Shown here: positions 1 to 6,368 of the stretch, piece by piece
How the letters are laid out: each line of letters opens with the position of its first letter
Numbering within the stretch: the stretch's first letter is position 1
NCBI GenBank assembly: GCA_002772605.1
Contig: PFDS01000023.1
Location: 34,423 to 46,157, forward strand
Origin: Candidatus Peregrinibacteria bacterium CG10_big_fil_rev_8_21_14_0_10_49_16
Lineage (GTDB): Bacteria; Patescibacteriota; Gracilibacteria; Peribacterales; Peribacteraceae
Direction: 5' to 3'
Length of the DNA stretch: 11,735 bases
The notes under the pieces: generated by a model
What the model saw: the letters and a program-made list of their open reading frames with translations, nothing else
Databases searched by the model: none
What the model was told of the DNA's origin: nothing
Made by a program: the position numbers and the translations under genes

Positions 1-520
1 TAATAGTGTCTTTTACAAAGAGAGAGAGTTTTTCAAGTTCGGATGCAATGTGACCTTGGTTGTTTCCGGTATACCGCAGCATTGTCTGCCATGCAGTTTC
101 CGTGATTGTTCTCTGTCTCTTCTCAAGAAACTCCCGACCCCATGCGCGAAGCTCTTTCTCAGAAAGTAAGTTACATACGTGTACTGTGGCTATTTTGAGC
201 AGTTCTTTGGTGCCCCCCAATCGTTTATCGGGATTGGGCTCGATGAAGAGAAGAATCGTATCGTGAGGGGTAGTTTGGCAGACCTCCTGCATATCCTCTT
301 TGGAGAACTTTGGAATGCCTAAAGAAATAATAAGGCGTTTTTCTCCTAAAAACGGCATGCCAGACAGTGCATCCAGCATTCCGGCTTTTGTGACATCGTT
401 ACTTTCCAGTGTTATGCAGTTATGTTCGCCATGTTTTGTCATAAATTCCCGCTTCCAGAATTTGAGTTTCTCTGTAAGCGCAAAGGCATTATTTCCCGTA
501 AAACAAACGATGCTCCTCAT
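1..520 (-). CDS. holA: DNA polymerase III delta subunit, N-terminal part (cut by window edge)
   Basis: HolA is the clamp-loader subunit that opens the sliding beta clamp during replication. The reading frame starts at the ATG at 520-518 and stays open for 173 codons to the left edge, so the C-terminus is outside the window. Seen in the translation: an N-terminal FTGNN segment where HolA has its degenerate P-loop, then FLGEKRLIIS, then TILLFIEPNPDKR, then LSEKELRAWGREFLEKR and GHIASELEKLSLF. These match, in order, the family's 'F...krlv', 'lvf....DkR', 'L...W' and 'eLEKL' blocks. An in-frame stop lies just upstream of the ATG, which fixes the start. An AGGA at 531-534 (minus) is a possible ribosome site 10 bases away. 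A (AGG)7 run lies just beyond it. The gene is divergent from the dockerin cluster. Confidence 0.85.
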   Translation of the reverse strand, partial: MRSIVCFTGNNAFALTEKLKFWKREFMTKHGEHNCITLESNDVTKAGMLDALSGMPFLGEKRLIISLGIPKFSKEDMQEVCQTTPHDTILLFIEPNPDKRLGGTKELLKIATVHVCNLLSEKELRAWGREFLEKRQRTITETAWQTMLRYTGNNQGHIASELEKLSLFVKDTI

Positions 521-537
521 GACACTCTCATCCTAAC

Positions 538-558
538 CCTCCTCCTCCTCCTCCTCCT
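538..558. repeat. (CCT)7 trinucleotide microsatellite
   Basis: Seven perfect CCT copies, read as (AGG)7 on the minus strand, begin 17 bases upstream of the holA start codon. On the minus-strand message this is a run of Shine-Dalgarno-like AGGAGG sequence in the holA leader. It is followed by an AT-rich alternating tract (about 580-591). Confidence 0.9.
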
Positions 559-612
559 AATATGAATAGTTATCTATGACATATATATATTGACTATGCA
601 ACTATCACTGCA

Positions 613-642
613 TTGTCCAAAAGCAGTATTTTAGTGTATACT
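613..642 (+). promoter_or_regulatory. Predicted promoter of the dockerin-cohesin cluster
   Basis: A -10 box TATACT at 637-642 is preceded, with an 18-base spacer, by a TTGTCC (613-618) that matches four of six -35 positions. Only eight bases separate the -10 box from the ATG at 651, so the expected transcription start falls at or within two bases of the start codon. The message would have essentially no leader. A TTGACT at 590-595 has no partner at proper spacing. Confidence 0.5.
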
Positions 643-650
643 AGTAAGAA

Positions 651-977
651 ATGAACAAACACACATCACCACTGCTTCGGACAACACAAATACTAACACT
701 CGGTATCCTCTGCGTGGCTGCATCGTTTGCCGTTGGCATTCATACTGCCGGTGATGTTCGCACTGTAGGTTCTCTTCAGGCAAATACTGTAGAACGCACG
801 GGGGATATCAATGGAGATGAAATCTTCAATGAGTACGATGTCATCGAAGTTCTGCATTTTGTGAGTGGATATGCTGAGCCGACGGAAGCACAGCGCAAAG
901 CAGATCCAACTGACGATGGCCAATTCACCACTGACGATGCAGTACTTCTCCTTCATGACCTGGCTGCGCGCAAGTAA
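651..977 (+). CDS. Small secreted dockerin-domain protein
   Basis: A 108-residue protein made of a signal peptide (about residues 1-33, hydrophobic LGILCVAASFAVGI) and a type I-like dockerin (about 51-105), with no catalytic module. Dockerins are calcium-folded plugs that bind cohesin domains. Two duplicated calcium loops are visible: D52-x-N54-x-D56 with D63 at position 12, and D85-x-T87-x-D89-G90 with D96 at position 12, each followed by a helix. In the first loop the usual Gly after the third ligand is Glu. There is no Shine-Dalgarno sequence; the ATG lies at the predicted transcription start. The last 23 bases overlap the next gene, which encodes a cohesin, so the obvious inferred partner is its neighbour. 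Dockerin assignment is good; the partner and role are inference. Confidence 0.8.
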   Translation: MNKHTSPLLRTTQILTLGILCVAASFAVGIHTAGDVRTVGSLQANTVERTGDINGDEIFNEYDVIEVLHFVSGYAEPTEAQRKADPTDDGQFTTDDAVLLLHDLAARK

Positions 978-2193
978 GTGTTTGCTCGTTGTATGCGGAA
1001 CGCTTTTGCCCTTCTTTCCTGTGCATGCACAGGAAGTGACTCCTTCGTTTCTCTTCCGTCCTCACTGTGAGGAGGGGGATGGATTTGGAGGAGGACTTGG
1101 AGGCATTCCGAACATTCCTCCGATTATTAATCCCGGCACGGGGAACTGTTTTGACTATCCCATACGCGATCCTCAAACGCGTGAGACAGAAGTGCTTTCT
1201 ACCGGAGATATTCTTGATGTGGACCTCTATGTAGATAATGCTGATGGTCTGTCCTTCCAACGTGTTCGTGCCTGGATTGTCTATGATCCCAATGTGCTGG
1301 AAGGTGTGCGCATTGATCTTGCGCCTGATTTTTCCCTACCGACTCCCGGAGAGAACGATTTCTTTCCCAATGAAGGGTATGTAAAGATTGGGGCAAGCGC
1401 AGCCGGTGAACTTTCCGGCGGAAAAACCGTCGTTGCCCGCATTCAGTTTCGTGTTCTTGATGTTTCTGTAGGCAGCACTGTCTTATCCTTCTTTGATGCA
1501 CAAAGCGGCGCAGACAGTCGTACGGGTGTATTCGTAGGCGTGCCTGGCACTGAAACAAACCTCTTATCACTGGACCCCAGTCAGCTCTTCGTCCGTTTGA
1601 ATGCAGGTGCAGAAGCTTTTGTTACAGATACTGACGAAGATCTCTCTTCCGGGGATCTATCCGATTCTGCTCCTCCTGTAGAAGATTCTCCAGAGCCGAT
1701 ACCAGAGGTACCCGAGATTTTTACTTTGCTTCAAGTGCAGAATCTTCGTGCAACAACCGAGGGAAGCGCAGTGTTCCTCACATGGGATCCTCTCCCTTCG
1801 GCTAAGCTCATCGGGCATAATGTGTACTATGGTACGGTATCGAGTCAGTACACACAGAGACGCAGTTTGGATGCGGCTACGCATTCCACAACGATTCGCA
1901 ACCTTCCTGTAGGATCCGCGTACTACTTTGCCGTGCGTGGCGTCAATGGATCGAATGAGGAAACAGCCTACAGTCAAGAAGTGGCGGTAAGTGTCAGTAA
2001 TCCGGGCTCTTCTACTGCTCCTCTACAGGGGCAACTGCCGCAGGGACAATTGCCTCAGGGAACAGGGAAGTCCCCTTCCCTGTCGGGAAGTACGGGCATG
2101 CCGTCTTCGTTGACTCTTCTTCTTGTCGCATCGACTATTGTGGGCATGACTTTTGCGTTTCGTCGCCAATTTTTCGTTGTGCATTCCTCATGA
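955..2193 (+). CDS. Membrane-anchored cohesin plus fibronectin type III protein
   Basis: 412 residues from the ATG at 955, chosen because it yields a signal peptide with a basic start (MTWLRASK), a hydrophobic core and a VHA/QE cleavage site; the frame is open further upstream (next ATG at 865), but that extension overlaps the dockerin gene. A Gly-rich, two-Cys segment (38-65) leads into a cohesin-like beta-sandwich (about 75-215), with GDILDVDLYVDN, a YDPNVLEGV strand and VARIQFRVLD, the typical cohesin blocks. Then follow an acidic linker (216-253), a fibronectin III domain (255-348, with VFLTWDPLP and SAYYFAVRGVN), two GQLPQ repeats, and a C-terminal STGM, membrane helix (385-402) and RR tail that resembles a sortase-type sorting signal. 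It is the expected receptor for the dockerin encoded just upstream. Its stop overlaps the next start (ATGA). No clear Shine-Dalgarno sequence is present. Confidence 0.75.
   Translation: MTWLRASKCLLVVCGTLLPFFPVHAQEVTPSFLFRPHCEEGDGFGGGLGGIPNIPPIINPGTGNCFDYPIRDPQTRETEVLSTGDILDVDLYVDNADGLSFQRVRAWIVYDPNVLEGVRIDLAPDFSLPTPGENDFFPNEGYVKIGASAAGELSGGKTVVARIQFRVLDVSVGSTVLSFFDAQSGADSRTGVFVGVPGTETNLLSLDPSQLFVRLNAGAEAFVTDTDEDLSSGDLSDSAPPVEDSPEPIPEVPEIFTLLQVQNLRATTEGSAVFLTWDPLPSAKLIGHNVYYGTVSSQYTQRRSLDAATHSTTIRNLPVGSAYYFAVRGVNGSNEETAYSQEVAVSVSNPGSSTAPLQGQLPQGQLPQGTGKSPSLSGSTGMPSSLTLLLVASTIVGMTFAFRRQFFVVHSS
2029..2058 (+). repeat. Two tandem 15-base units encoding GQLPQ
   Basis: Two imperfect 15-base units encode GQLPQ-GQLPQ in the spacer between the fibronectin III domain and the C-terminal membrane anchor of the cohesin protein. 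The copies differ at synonymous positions, so they are not a very recent duplication. Such repeats usually act as cell-wall-spanning spacers. Confidence 0.7.
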
Positions 2194-2930
2194 CGCATAT
2201 CCATCCTCATTGGGAAACAGTTGAGGAAGTACCTGTTCGGTATAGTCCATCTGCTCGCACGGTGGTTGCAGCCTCTCCCTATTCGCGAAGTCTGGCTGCT
2301 ATTCTTGGCATTATAACAGTTCTTTCAGTTGGGTATTTTCTGTATGTGAAGACCGGATCGCTTACCGCGCAACTGGCGAATGATGTACATGAAGTGCATA
2401 TTCATGCGGGTGGTTTTAATCCTGCAAGCATAACTGTTCCTCCTGGAGCACAGGTTATATGGATTAATGATGATGAGAAGCCACATATTCTCTCATCTGA
2501 AACACTGGAAACGAATGAGGGCATACTCTACACCTCTCCTATTTTTCCTGGTTCTTCGTATACAATCGTTCTGCCGGAAGGAATCGGCTTCGGTGAATAT
2601 CAGTACATTTCTCTTACTGATTCTTCTTTCGCCGGCGTAGTAATCGTGGGAGATGCACCGCCTCAACTTCCTTCTTCTCCTCCTTCTCCTTCTCTTCCAC
2701 CTCCGCCTCAGACACAGGCACCTGCACCGTCATCTGTTATTGCTCCAAACCCCAACGCTCTGGGAGCGAGTGTTCTTCCTGCTTCCCAATCAGTCCAAAC
2801 CACCATGACAGCTCCTGTGACTACTAAACCGTTTCGCCAGCCGCAGACCGGCGCTTCAGAATGGGTTATCGGTGCTCTGAGTTTGATAGTACTGACAATT
2901 ATGGTACGACGCATGTTTGTACTGCAGTAG
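2190..2930 (+). CDS. Membrane-anchored cupredoxin-fold protein with degenerate copper site
   Basis: 246 residues starting at the ATG that overlaps the cohesin gene's stop by four bases, so translation is probably coupled. A short cytoplasmic part precedes a membrane helix (about 35-53). A plastocyanin-like domain follows (66-153): GGFNPASITVPPGAQVIWIND, then KPH, then the C-terminal strand EYQYISLTDSSFAGVVIV. In copper-binding relatives this strand reads Y-x-Y-x-C-x-x-H-x-x-M-x-G. Here the aligned residues are Ser141, Asp144 and Phe147, so only His99 of the usual four ligands remains. A Pro/Ser-rich stalk (157-215) and a second C-terminal signal, PQTG plus membrane helix (225-239) plus RR, end the protein. 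Copper binding is therefore unlikely; the domain may be purely structural. The fold call is good; the role is unknown. Confidence 0.75.
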   Translation: MTHIHPHWETVEEVPVRYSPSARTVVAASPYSRSLAAILGIITVLSVGYFLYVKTGSLTAQLANDVHEVHIHAGGFNPASITVPPGAQVIWINDDEKPHILSSETLETNEGILYTSPIFPGSSYTIVLPEGIGFGEYQYISLTDSSFAGVVIVGDAPPQLPSSPPSPSLPPPPQTQAPAPSSVIAPNPNALGASVLPASQSVQTTMTAPVTTKPFRQPQTGASEWVIGALSLIVLTIMVRRMFVLQ

Positions 2931-2949
2931 TGTGTGATACACTTCAGGC

Positions 2950-4017
2950 ATGCATGTTTTCTGCACAAGTTTCATTGCCCTCTTCCTTGTTCTCCCTACG
3001 GTTTTTGCACAAGAAACCCAAGAAGAAACAATATTTCAAAGTATATGGACAAAAAATCAAGAGTTCACCGACACGTGGAGTGGTTCATTTGGTACCGAGG
3101 GCATATTTAGTGGCACGCTCATGTGCAGACAATCATCCAGTGATCGAGAGCGGTTGTTTGACTGTGATATACAATCAAATGCGATACCAATATCATTGGC
3201 ACATCCAACATTGCTTCTTTCGCATGATTGGCTCGGTTCTTCTTCGGCTTTCGTATTTTCCGCTGTGATTGATGGAAGGCCGTTTTTTTCCGAGGGACGC
3301 CTTACTCAGGGCAGTCTCTCCACTACTTCGTGGTGGGATGGTATAGAAAAAGAAGAGAATTTTTTATTTGCAGGTGATCAGGAAAAATTCACTGTTACAG
3401 TGCCATTTAGGGGAACAGAAGTGATTTTTGAAGGTTCAGTTACCGATGAAGCACTTTCTTTCTTTGGTGAGATTGATTTTGGTTTTTTAAGTTTTCCTGT
3501 GAATATTTCGCTTGAGAAAAACGCTTCAGAACCAGAACCTATGGAAATAACCATTGAAGAAGAACAGTCGTTCCCTCCGCAACTTCTACAGTTGCTAGAG
3601 CAAGATCTTCAAAATCTTTCCCCTGAAGATCTTGCAGTGCTTCAGTCATATGGTATCGATGTCGGGAGTGGAAGTACTGCCTTTACAAGCAGTTCTTTAT
3701 CTTCTGTATCTTCGATATCCTCCTTTCTAAGGATAGATGTATCGTCAAATTTTTCGCAATACAGCACCTTGTCAGATACTTCTGACGATTATTTGATGCG
3801 GGGTGTACCGCAAGGATCAGGATCTGTTACAACATCCATGAAAGAGATCAGTACGGACGTGCATAACTTTCTACAAATAGTTTTGTACATACTCATAATC
3901 TGTATCTTCATTGCATTTGGTAGTATTTTCTACTTATCGAAATTTACCAATCATTTTCAGAAACGTACTTCATCCCACCCTCCTTCTTCAGAAGAGGATG
4001 AAGAAGCACCTCTGTAG
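2950..4017 (+). CDS. Secreted protein with C-terminal membrane anchor, function unknown
   Basis: 355 residues. A signal peptide (1-20, cleavage after VFA before QET) is followed by a probable beta-rich region (about 40-190), an acidic patch (195-206), a short helical stretch with LLQLLEQDLQNLSPEDLAVL (211-231), a Ser-rich linker (238-275), one membrane helix (about 308-330), and a short cytoplasmic tail with a basic start and a Glu/Asp-rich end. Two Cys (59 and 72) could form a disulfide. I do not recognise the family. It lies 19 bases after the cupredoxin gene on the same strand, so it probably belongs to the same transcript. Only a weak AGG precedes the start. Its TAG stop abuts the stop of the convergent gene with no base between, leaving no room for an intergenic terminator. 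Confidence 0.75.
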   Translation: MHVFCTSFIALFLVLPTVFAQETQEETIFQSIWTKNQEFTDTWSGSFGTEGIFSGTLMCRQSSSDRERLFDCDIQSNAIPISLAHPTLLLSHDWLGSSSAFVFSAVIDGRPFFSEGRLTQGSLSTTSWWDGIEKEENFLFAGDQEKFTVTVPFRGTEVIFEGSVTDEALSFFGEIDFGFLSFPVNISLEKNASEPEPMEITIEEEQSFPPQLLQLLEQDLQNLSPEDLAVLQSYGIDVGSGSTAFTSSSLSSVSSISSFLRIDVSSNFSQYSTLSDTSDDYLMRGVPQGSGSVTTSMKEISTDVHNFLQIVLYILIICIFIAFGSIFYLSKFTNHFQKRTSSHPPSSEEDEEAPL

Positions 4018-4602
4018 TTATGCATTTTGCGTTGCCAAGGCTTGCAACACCGAGGATTCTTCTGTTTCTTCTGCCGTGAGGTGAGCCAGGATGAAGCTGA
4101 CGCGTTCGTCGATTGCATGTGGGGGTACACGAATTGGCTCATACCCCATTTCTCGGTATGTACGGTCAATGAGGAGATCGAGCTCTGTCAGTTCTCGTTC
4201 ATCTTCTGTGCGGACATTATCCCGTTCCAACGGGAGTCGATCAAACAGGAAGACTTGTTGGTAGCGATTCTCCTGACATGCTTGAATAATATGTTCGATA
4301 TCGAGTTCCAAGTGAGTGCTAAAGGAAAGCGCATCCGGGAGACCGTAATCTAGAAACAGATGCTCATGTGGCGAGAGATTTCGTTCGCGTTCCATGAAAA
4401 ATTCTGCCACTTGCGGTTGGAATTCCTTGGGATTGCCACGGATTTCCTGCAAGGACTTCCCCTTGCTCAATTCGAATTCCACAAAAGCCCGCGCCGTATC
4501 GGGAATGACTTTGTGGCCGAGTTTGATAAGTTGTCTGAGTGTTGTTGTTTTTCCGGAACTGGGTGAACCGCCGAAGACGATCCAGTGTGTGTGTACAGGC
4601 AT
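4018..4602 (-). CDS. Predicted P-loop ATPase/kinase (AAA_28, NadR-like type)
   Basis: 194 residues. A Walker A motif sits near the N-terminus (G12-SPSSGKT, with Lys18 and Thr19). VIPDTARAFVE follows at 32-42, then LFLDYGLPD (82-90), and a Walker B-like VFLFDRLP with Asp121. Further on are the Arg-rich DRTYREMGYEPIRVPP and a final R-x-x-FIL helix. This order is typical of the AAA_28 family of small predicted ATPases with a nucleotide-kinase fold; the substrate is not known. Length is normal for the family and no key residue is missing. The start at 4602 is the first ATG that directly precedes the beta strand leading into the P-loop. No strong Shine-Dalgarno sequence is visible. A cytoplasmic protein; the neighbours do not indicate its role. 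Confidence 0.75.
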   Translation of the reverse strand: MPVHTHWIVFGGSPSSGKTTTLRQLIKLGHKVIPDTARAFVEFELSKGKSLQEIRGNPKEFQPQVAEFFMERERNLSPHEHLFLDYGLPDALSFSTHLELDIEHIIQACQENRYQQVFLFDRLPLERDNVRTEDERELTELDLLIDRTYREMGYEPIRVPPHAIDERVSFILAHLTAEETEESSVLQALATQNA

Positions 4603-4632
4603 GGTTGTTACTCTAGAGGAACCGACTCCATC

Positions 4633-4665
4633 ACTGAATACGAAATTGCCAAGAATACATTCAGT
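4633..4665. repeat. Inverted repeat upstream of the ATPase gene
   Basis: ACTGAAT (4633-4639) and ATTCAGT (4659-4665) are perfect inverted copies 19 bases apart, centred about 45 bases upstream of the ATPase start. On the minus strand the spacer contains TTGGCA, a five-of-six match to a -35 box, but no -10 box at normal spacing. It might be an operator; chance is not excluded. Confidence 0.25.
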
Positions 4666-4703
4666 CTTCCTTAAGTTTATGGTGTAACTATATAATGTGT
4701 GAT

Positions 4704-5021
4704 TTATGCAGCAACAAGCCCAACATGTTGTTCTATTATCTGGATGCGATCTTCGTGTTGTTCGACTTTGTCGTTGAGTGCGCCATGAAGCATTTCGTGT
4801 TTGATGTGTTCGACAGTTATATCAAAATGATGTTTCATATCTTCAGCATGCTTATCCATTCTCTTTTCCATTTGCTCAAAACGTGCATCTATTTTTTCAA
4901 ATCGTTTATCGATGTTTTCAAAGCGGGCATCAATATCAGTGAAAGTGAGTTGCAAAGACCTCATGAAGTCCTGAAGATCCTGTTTGGTTGCCGGCGCCTG
5001 CATGTCGTCTGCCATGATCAT
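4704..5021 (-). CDS. Small coiled-coil protein
   Basis: 105 residues from the ATG at 5021; an ATG two codons downstream (5015) is equally possible. The frame is open further upstream but would overlap the divergent methyltransferase gene, so the short form is preferred. Nearly the whole protein is a predicted amphipathic helix with a repeated ID-x-RFE unit (IDARFENIDKRFEKIDARFEQMEKRMDK region, about residues 30-57), then HAEDMKHHFDITVEHIKHEM and a second short helix. There is no signal peptide or membrane segment. Such short Phe/Asp/Arg coiled-coil proteins are common and mostly uncharacterised. No Shine-Dalgarno sequence is seen. Function unknown; self-assembly is likely. Confidence 0.65.
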   Translation of the reverse strand: MIMADDMQAPATKQDLQDFMRSLQLTFTDIDARFENIDKRFEKIDARFEQMEKRMDKHAEDMKHHFDITVEHIKHEMLHGALNDKVEQHEDRIQIIEQHVGLVAA

Positions 5022-5099
5022 GAAGTGTAGTGGTTCAAAAAGTTTTGGAAAGCGAAAAATTGTGTTCACTACTTGTGTCCTGAGCTTGACGATACATAG

Positions 5100-5105
5100 T
5101 ACAAT
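5100..5105 (+). promoter_or_regulatory. Possible -10 box for the methyltransferase gene
   Basis: TACAAT matches five of six -10 positions and lies 27 bases before the ATG. No good -35 box is at the right distance; a TTGACG at 5086-5091 is too close. Weak evidence. Confidence 0.25.
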
Positions 5106-5132
5106 TTCCTCTTTATTTTTTTCCCTTCCTCT

Positions 5133-6290
5133 ATGTCCGAGGCCTCTCGCATAACAAAACGTGTTGATGTACTTCCGGAACTTCCTGAGCGTGATCGGCA
5201 GTTGCAGGTTGTTGCTCAGAAAGCACAGGACACTTTTACACCTTTGGGTCTTACGATAACCGGTCTGCGACACTATGAACCACGACGGTTTCAAATGGAG
5301 AAGAATGGCGTTTTGCTTTGTTTGGAGGCGAAAACTCATAACCCGCATTTTTATGGTGAGCACTATGACAATGGTGTGCGCACGGATCTTCAGGGGAAGG
5401 TATTTGGCTCCATCGAACAGGATATACGTCGTGTTTTTCCGGAAGCGAAACATGTATGCCTGGATATTGCTCCGCGTCTTGTACCACCGTTTGAGATCAA
5501 GGAATCATATGATTCTGTTGATCCAAACGTATGGAAACACCGTCTTGTGGACGTATTTCAGAATGACGAGGATATTTTTCTCGATGATGTGGAGAAGCTT
5601 CGTCGAGAAGGCAACATTGAAGATGGATCGGATTTTGATATCTATACGAAAAAGTATGGTCTGACGCACGTCATGCGTCACGGACCGTTTATCTACATTA
5701 GTCCGGATACCTTACCTGTGGAAATACTGGAAGCCCTTCTGGATCAACGAAACATACGATCTGTTTTAGAAATCGGTGGAGGGGTAGGAACATGTGGCAA
5801 AGCGGCTCGGCGCCGTGGTATTACAGATTACACTTTCGTGGAAGTGAACCCTAAGGCAGCTGCGCATTTGCGTGCAACATTGTCGGACTACACTGTGGTA
5901 GAGCAGAGCGGTTTTGATTTTGAATTTGACCGGGACTATGACTTGGTACTTCTGGGAATGCCCTATGAACTCAATCCGTGGTTTATTCAAAAGAAAGGAC
6001 GGGGACTTGCTCAACACAGTGACACGGTGATTTTCCAGTCGGGGATGACCTGTATGTACGATCAAGAACATGACTGGATTTTGGGGAAGAATCAGCATCA
6101 TCGAAACAATTTTCCTTGGTGGCATCAGTCACAGGAACTTGGCACCTACTTTCCCAATGTCGTGGAAACGAGTTTCGACTGGCAACTTGGGGTCATCGCC
6201 AGTCATCGTAATCTAGAAACGCCTCTTGCACTCATGGAACCGCGGGGTTTTTCAAAGCCGAAATACAACTACGTTCCTTTTGAGGAGTGA
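5133..6290 (+). CDS. Class I SAM-dependent methyltransferase with an unrecognised N-terminal domain
   Basis: 385 residues. The C-terminal half has a Rossmann methyltransferase core: motif I VLEIGGGVGT (211-220), an acidic strand-2 end FVEVNP with Glu237 that would hold the SAM ribose, and a motif IV-like YDLVLLGMPYELNPW (269-283). The N-terminal 180 residues, with VLLCLEAKTHNPHFYGEHYDN and DFDIYTKKYGLTHVMRHGPFIYIS, match no domain I know. The C-terminal part is rich in Trp and His (HDWILG, QHHRNNFPWWHQ). The substrate cannot be told. The ATG at 5133 follows a pyrimidine-rich leader with no Shine-Dalgarno sequence. It is a single-gene unit, closed by the strong hairpin at 6305. Confidence 0.7.
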   Translation: MSEASRITKRVDVLPELPERDRQLQVVAQKAQDTFTPLGLTITGLRHYEPRRFQMEKNGVLLCLEAKTHNPHFYGEHYDNGVRTDLQGKVFGSIEQDIRRVFPEAKHVCLDIAPRLVPPFEIKESYDSVDPNVWKHRLVDVFQNDEDIFLDDVEKLRREGNIEDGSDFDIYTKKYGLTHVMRHGPFIYISPDTLPVEILEALLDQRNIRSVLEIGGGVGTCGKAARRRGITDYTFVEVNPKAAAHLRATLSDYTVVEQSGFDFEFDRDYDLVLLGMPYELNPWFIQKKGRGLAQHSDTVIFQSGMTCMYDQEHDWILGKNQHHRNNFPWWHQSQELGTYFPNVVETSFDWQLGVIASHRNLETPLALMEPRGFSKPKYNYVPFEE

Positions 6291-6304
6291 TGTGTAGGAC
6301 AATC

Positions 6305-6350
6305 AAAACAGTGTCACCCTGAGCGTAGCCGAAGGGTGACACTGTTTTTT
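6305..6350. terminator. Strong hairpin terminator with a REP-like sequence
   Basis: A perfect 16-base inverted repeat, arms 6305-6320 and 6333-6348, with a 12-base loop. The right arm runs into TTTTTT on the plus strand, and the left arm begins with AAAA, so it can terminate both the methyltransferase gene and the convergent Hcp gene. The core CACCCTGAGCGTAGCCGAAG resembles palindromic elements scattered through many bacterial genomes. Confidence 0.85.
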
Positions 6351-6368
6351 CTCTGTTCTCCACTTCTC

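Noticed and set aside
60..536. Two plus-strand open frames at the left edge
   Set aside because: They are antisense to the clear holA reading frame, which is open to the edge and matches a known family.
590..595. TTGACT as the -35 box of the dockerin promoter
   Set aside because: There is no -10 box 16-18 bases downstream; the TATACT box at 637 is over 40 bases away.
865..954. Upstream start for the cohesin protein
   Set aside because: It overlaps most of the dockerin domain and would bury the signal peptide inside the protein; the ATG at 955 gives a proper signal peptide.
2668..2740. Pyrimidine-rich tract as a regulatory repeat
   Set aside because: It simply encodes the Pro/Ser-rich stalk of the cupredoxin-fold protein and is not periodic.
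4704..5453. Long form (249 residues) of the coiled-coil protein
   Set aside because: The extra N-terminal part lies antisense to the methyltransferase gene and shows no protein-like pattern; the short form starts at 5021.
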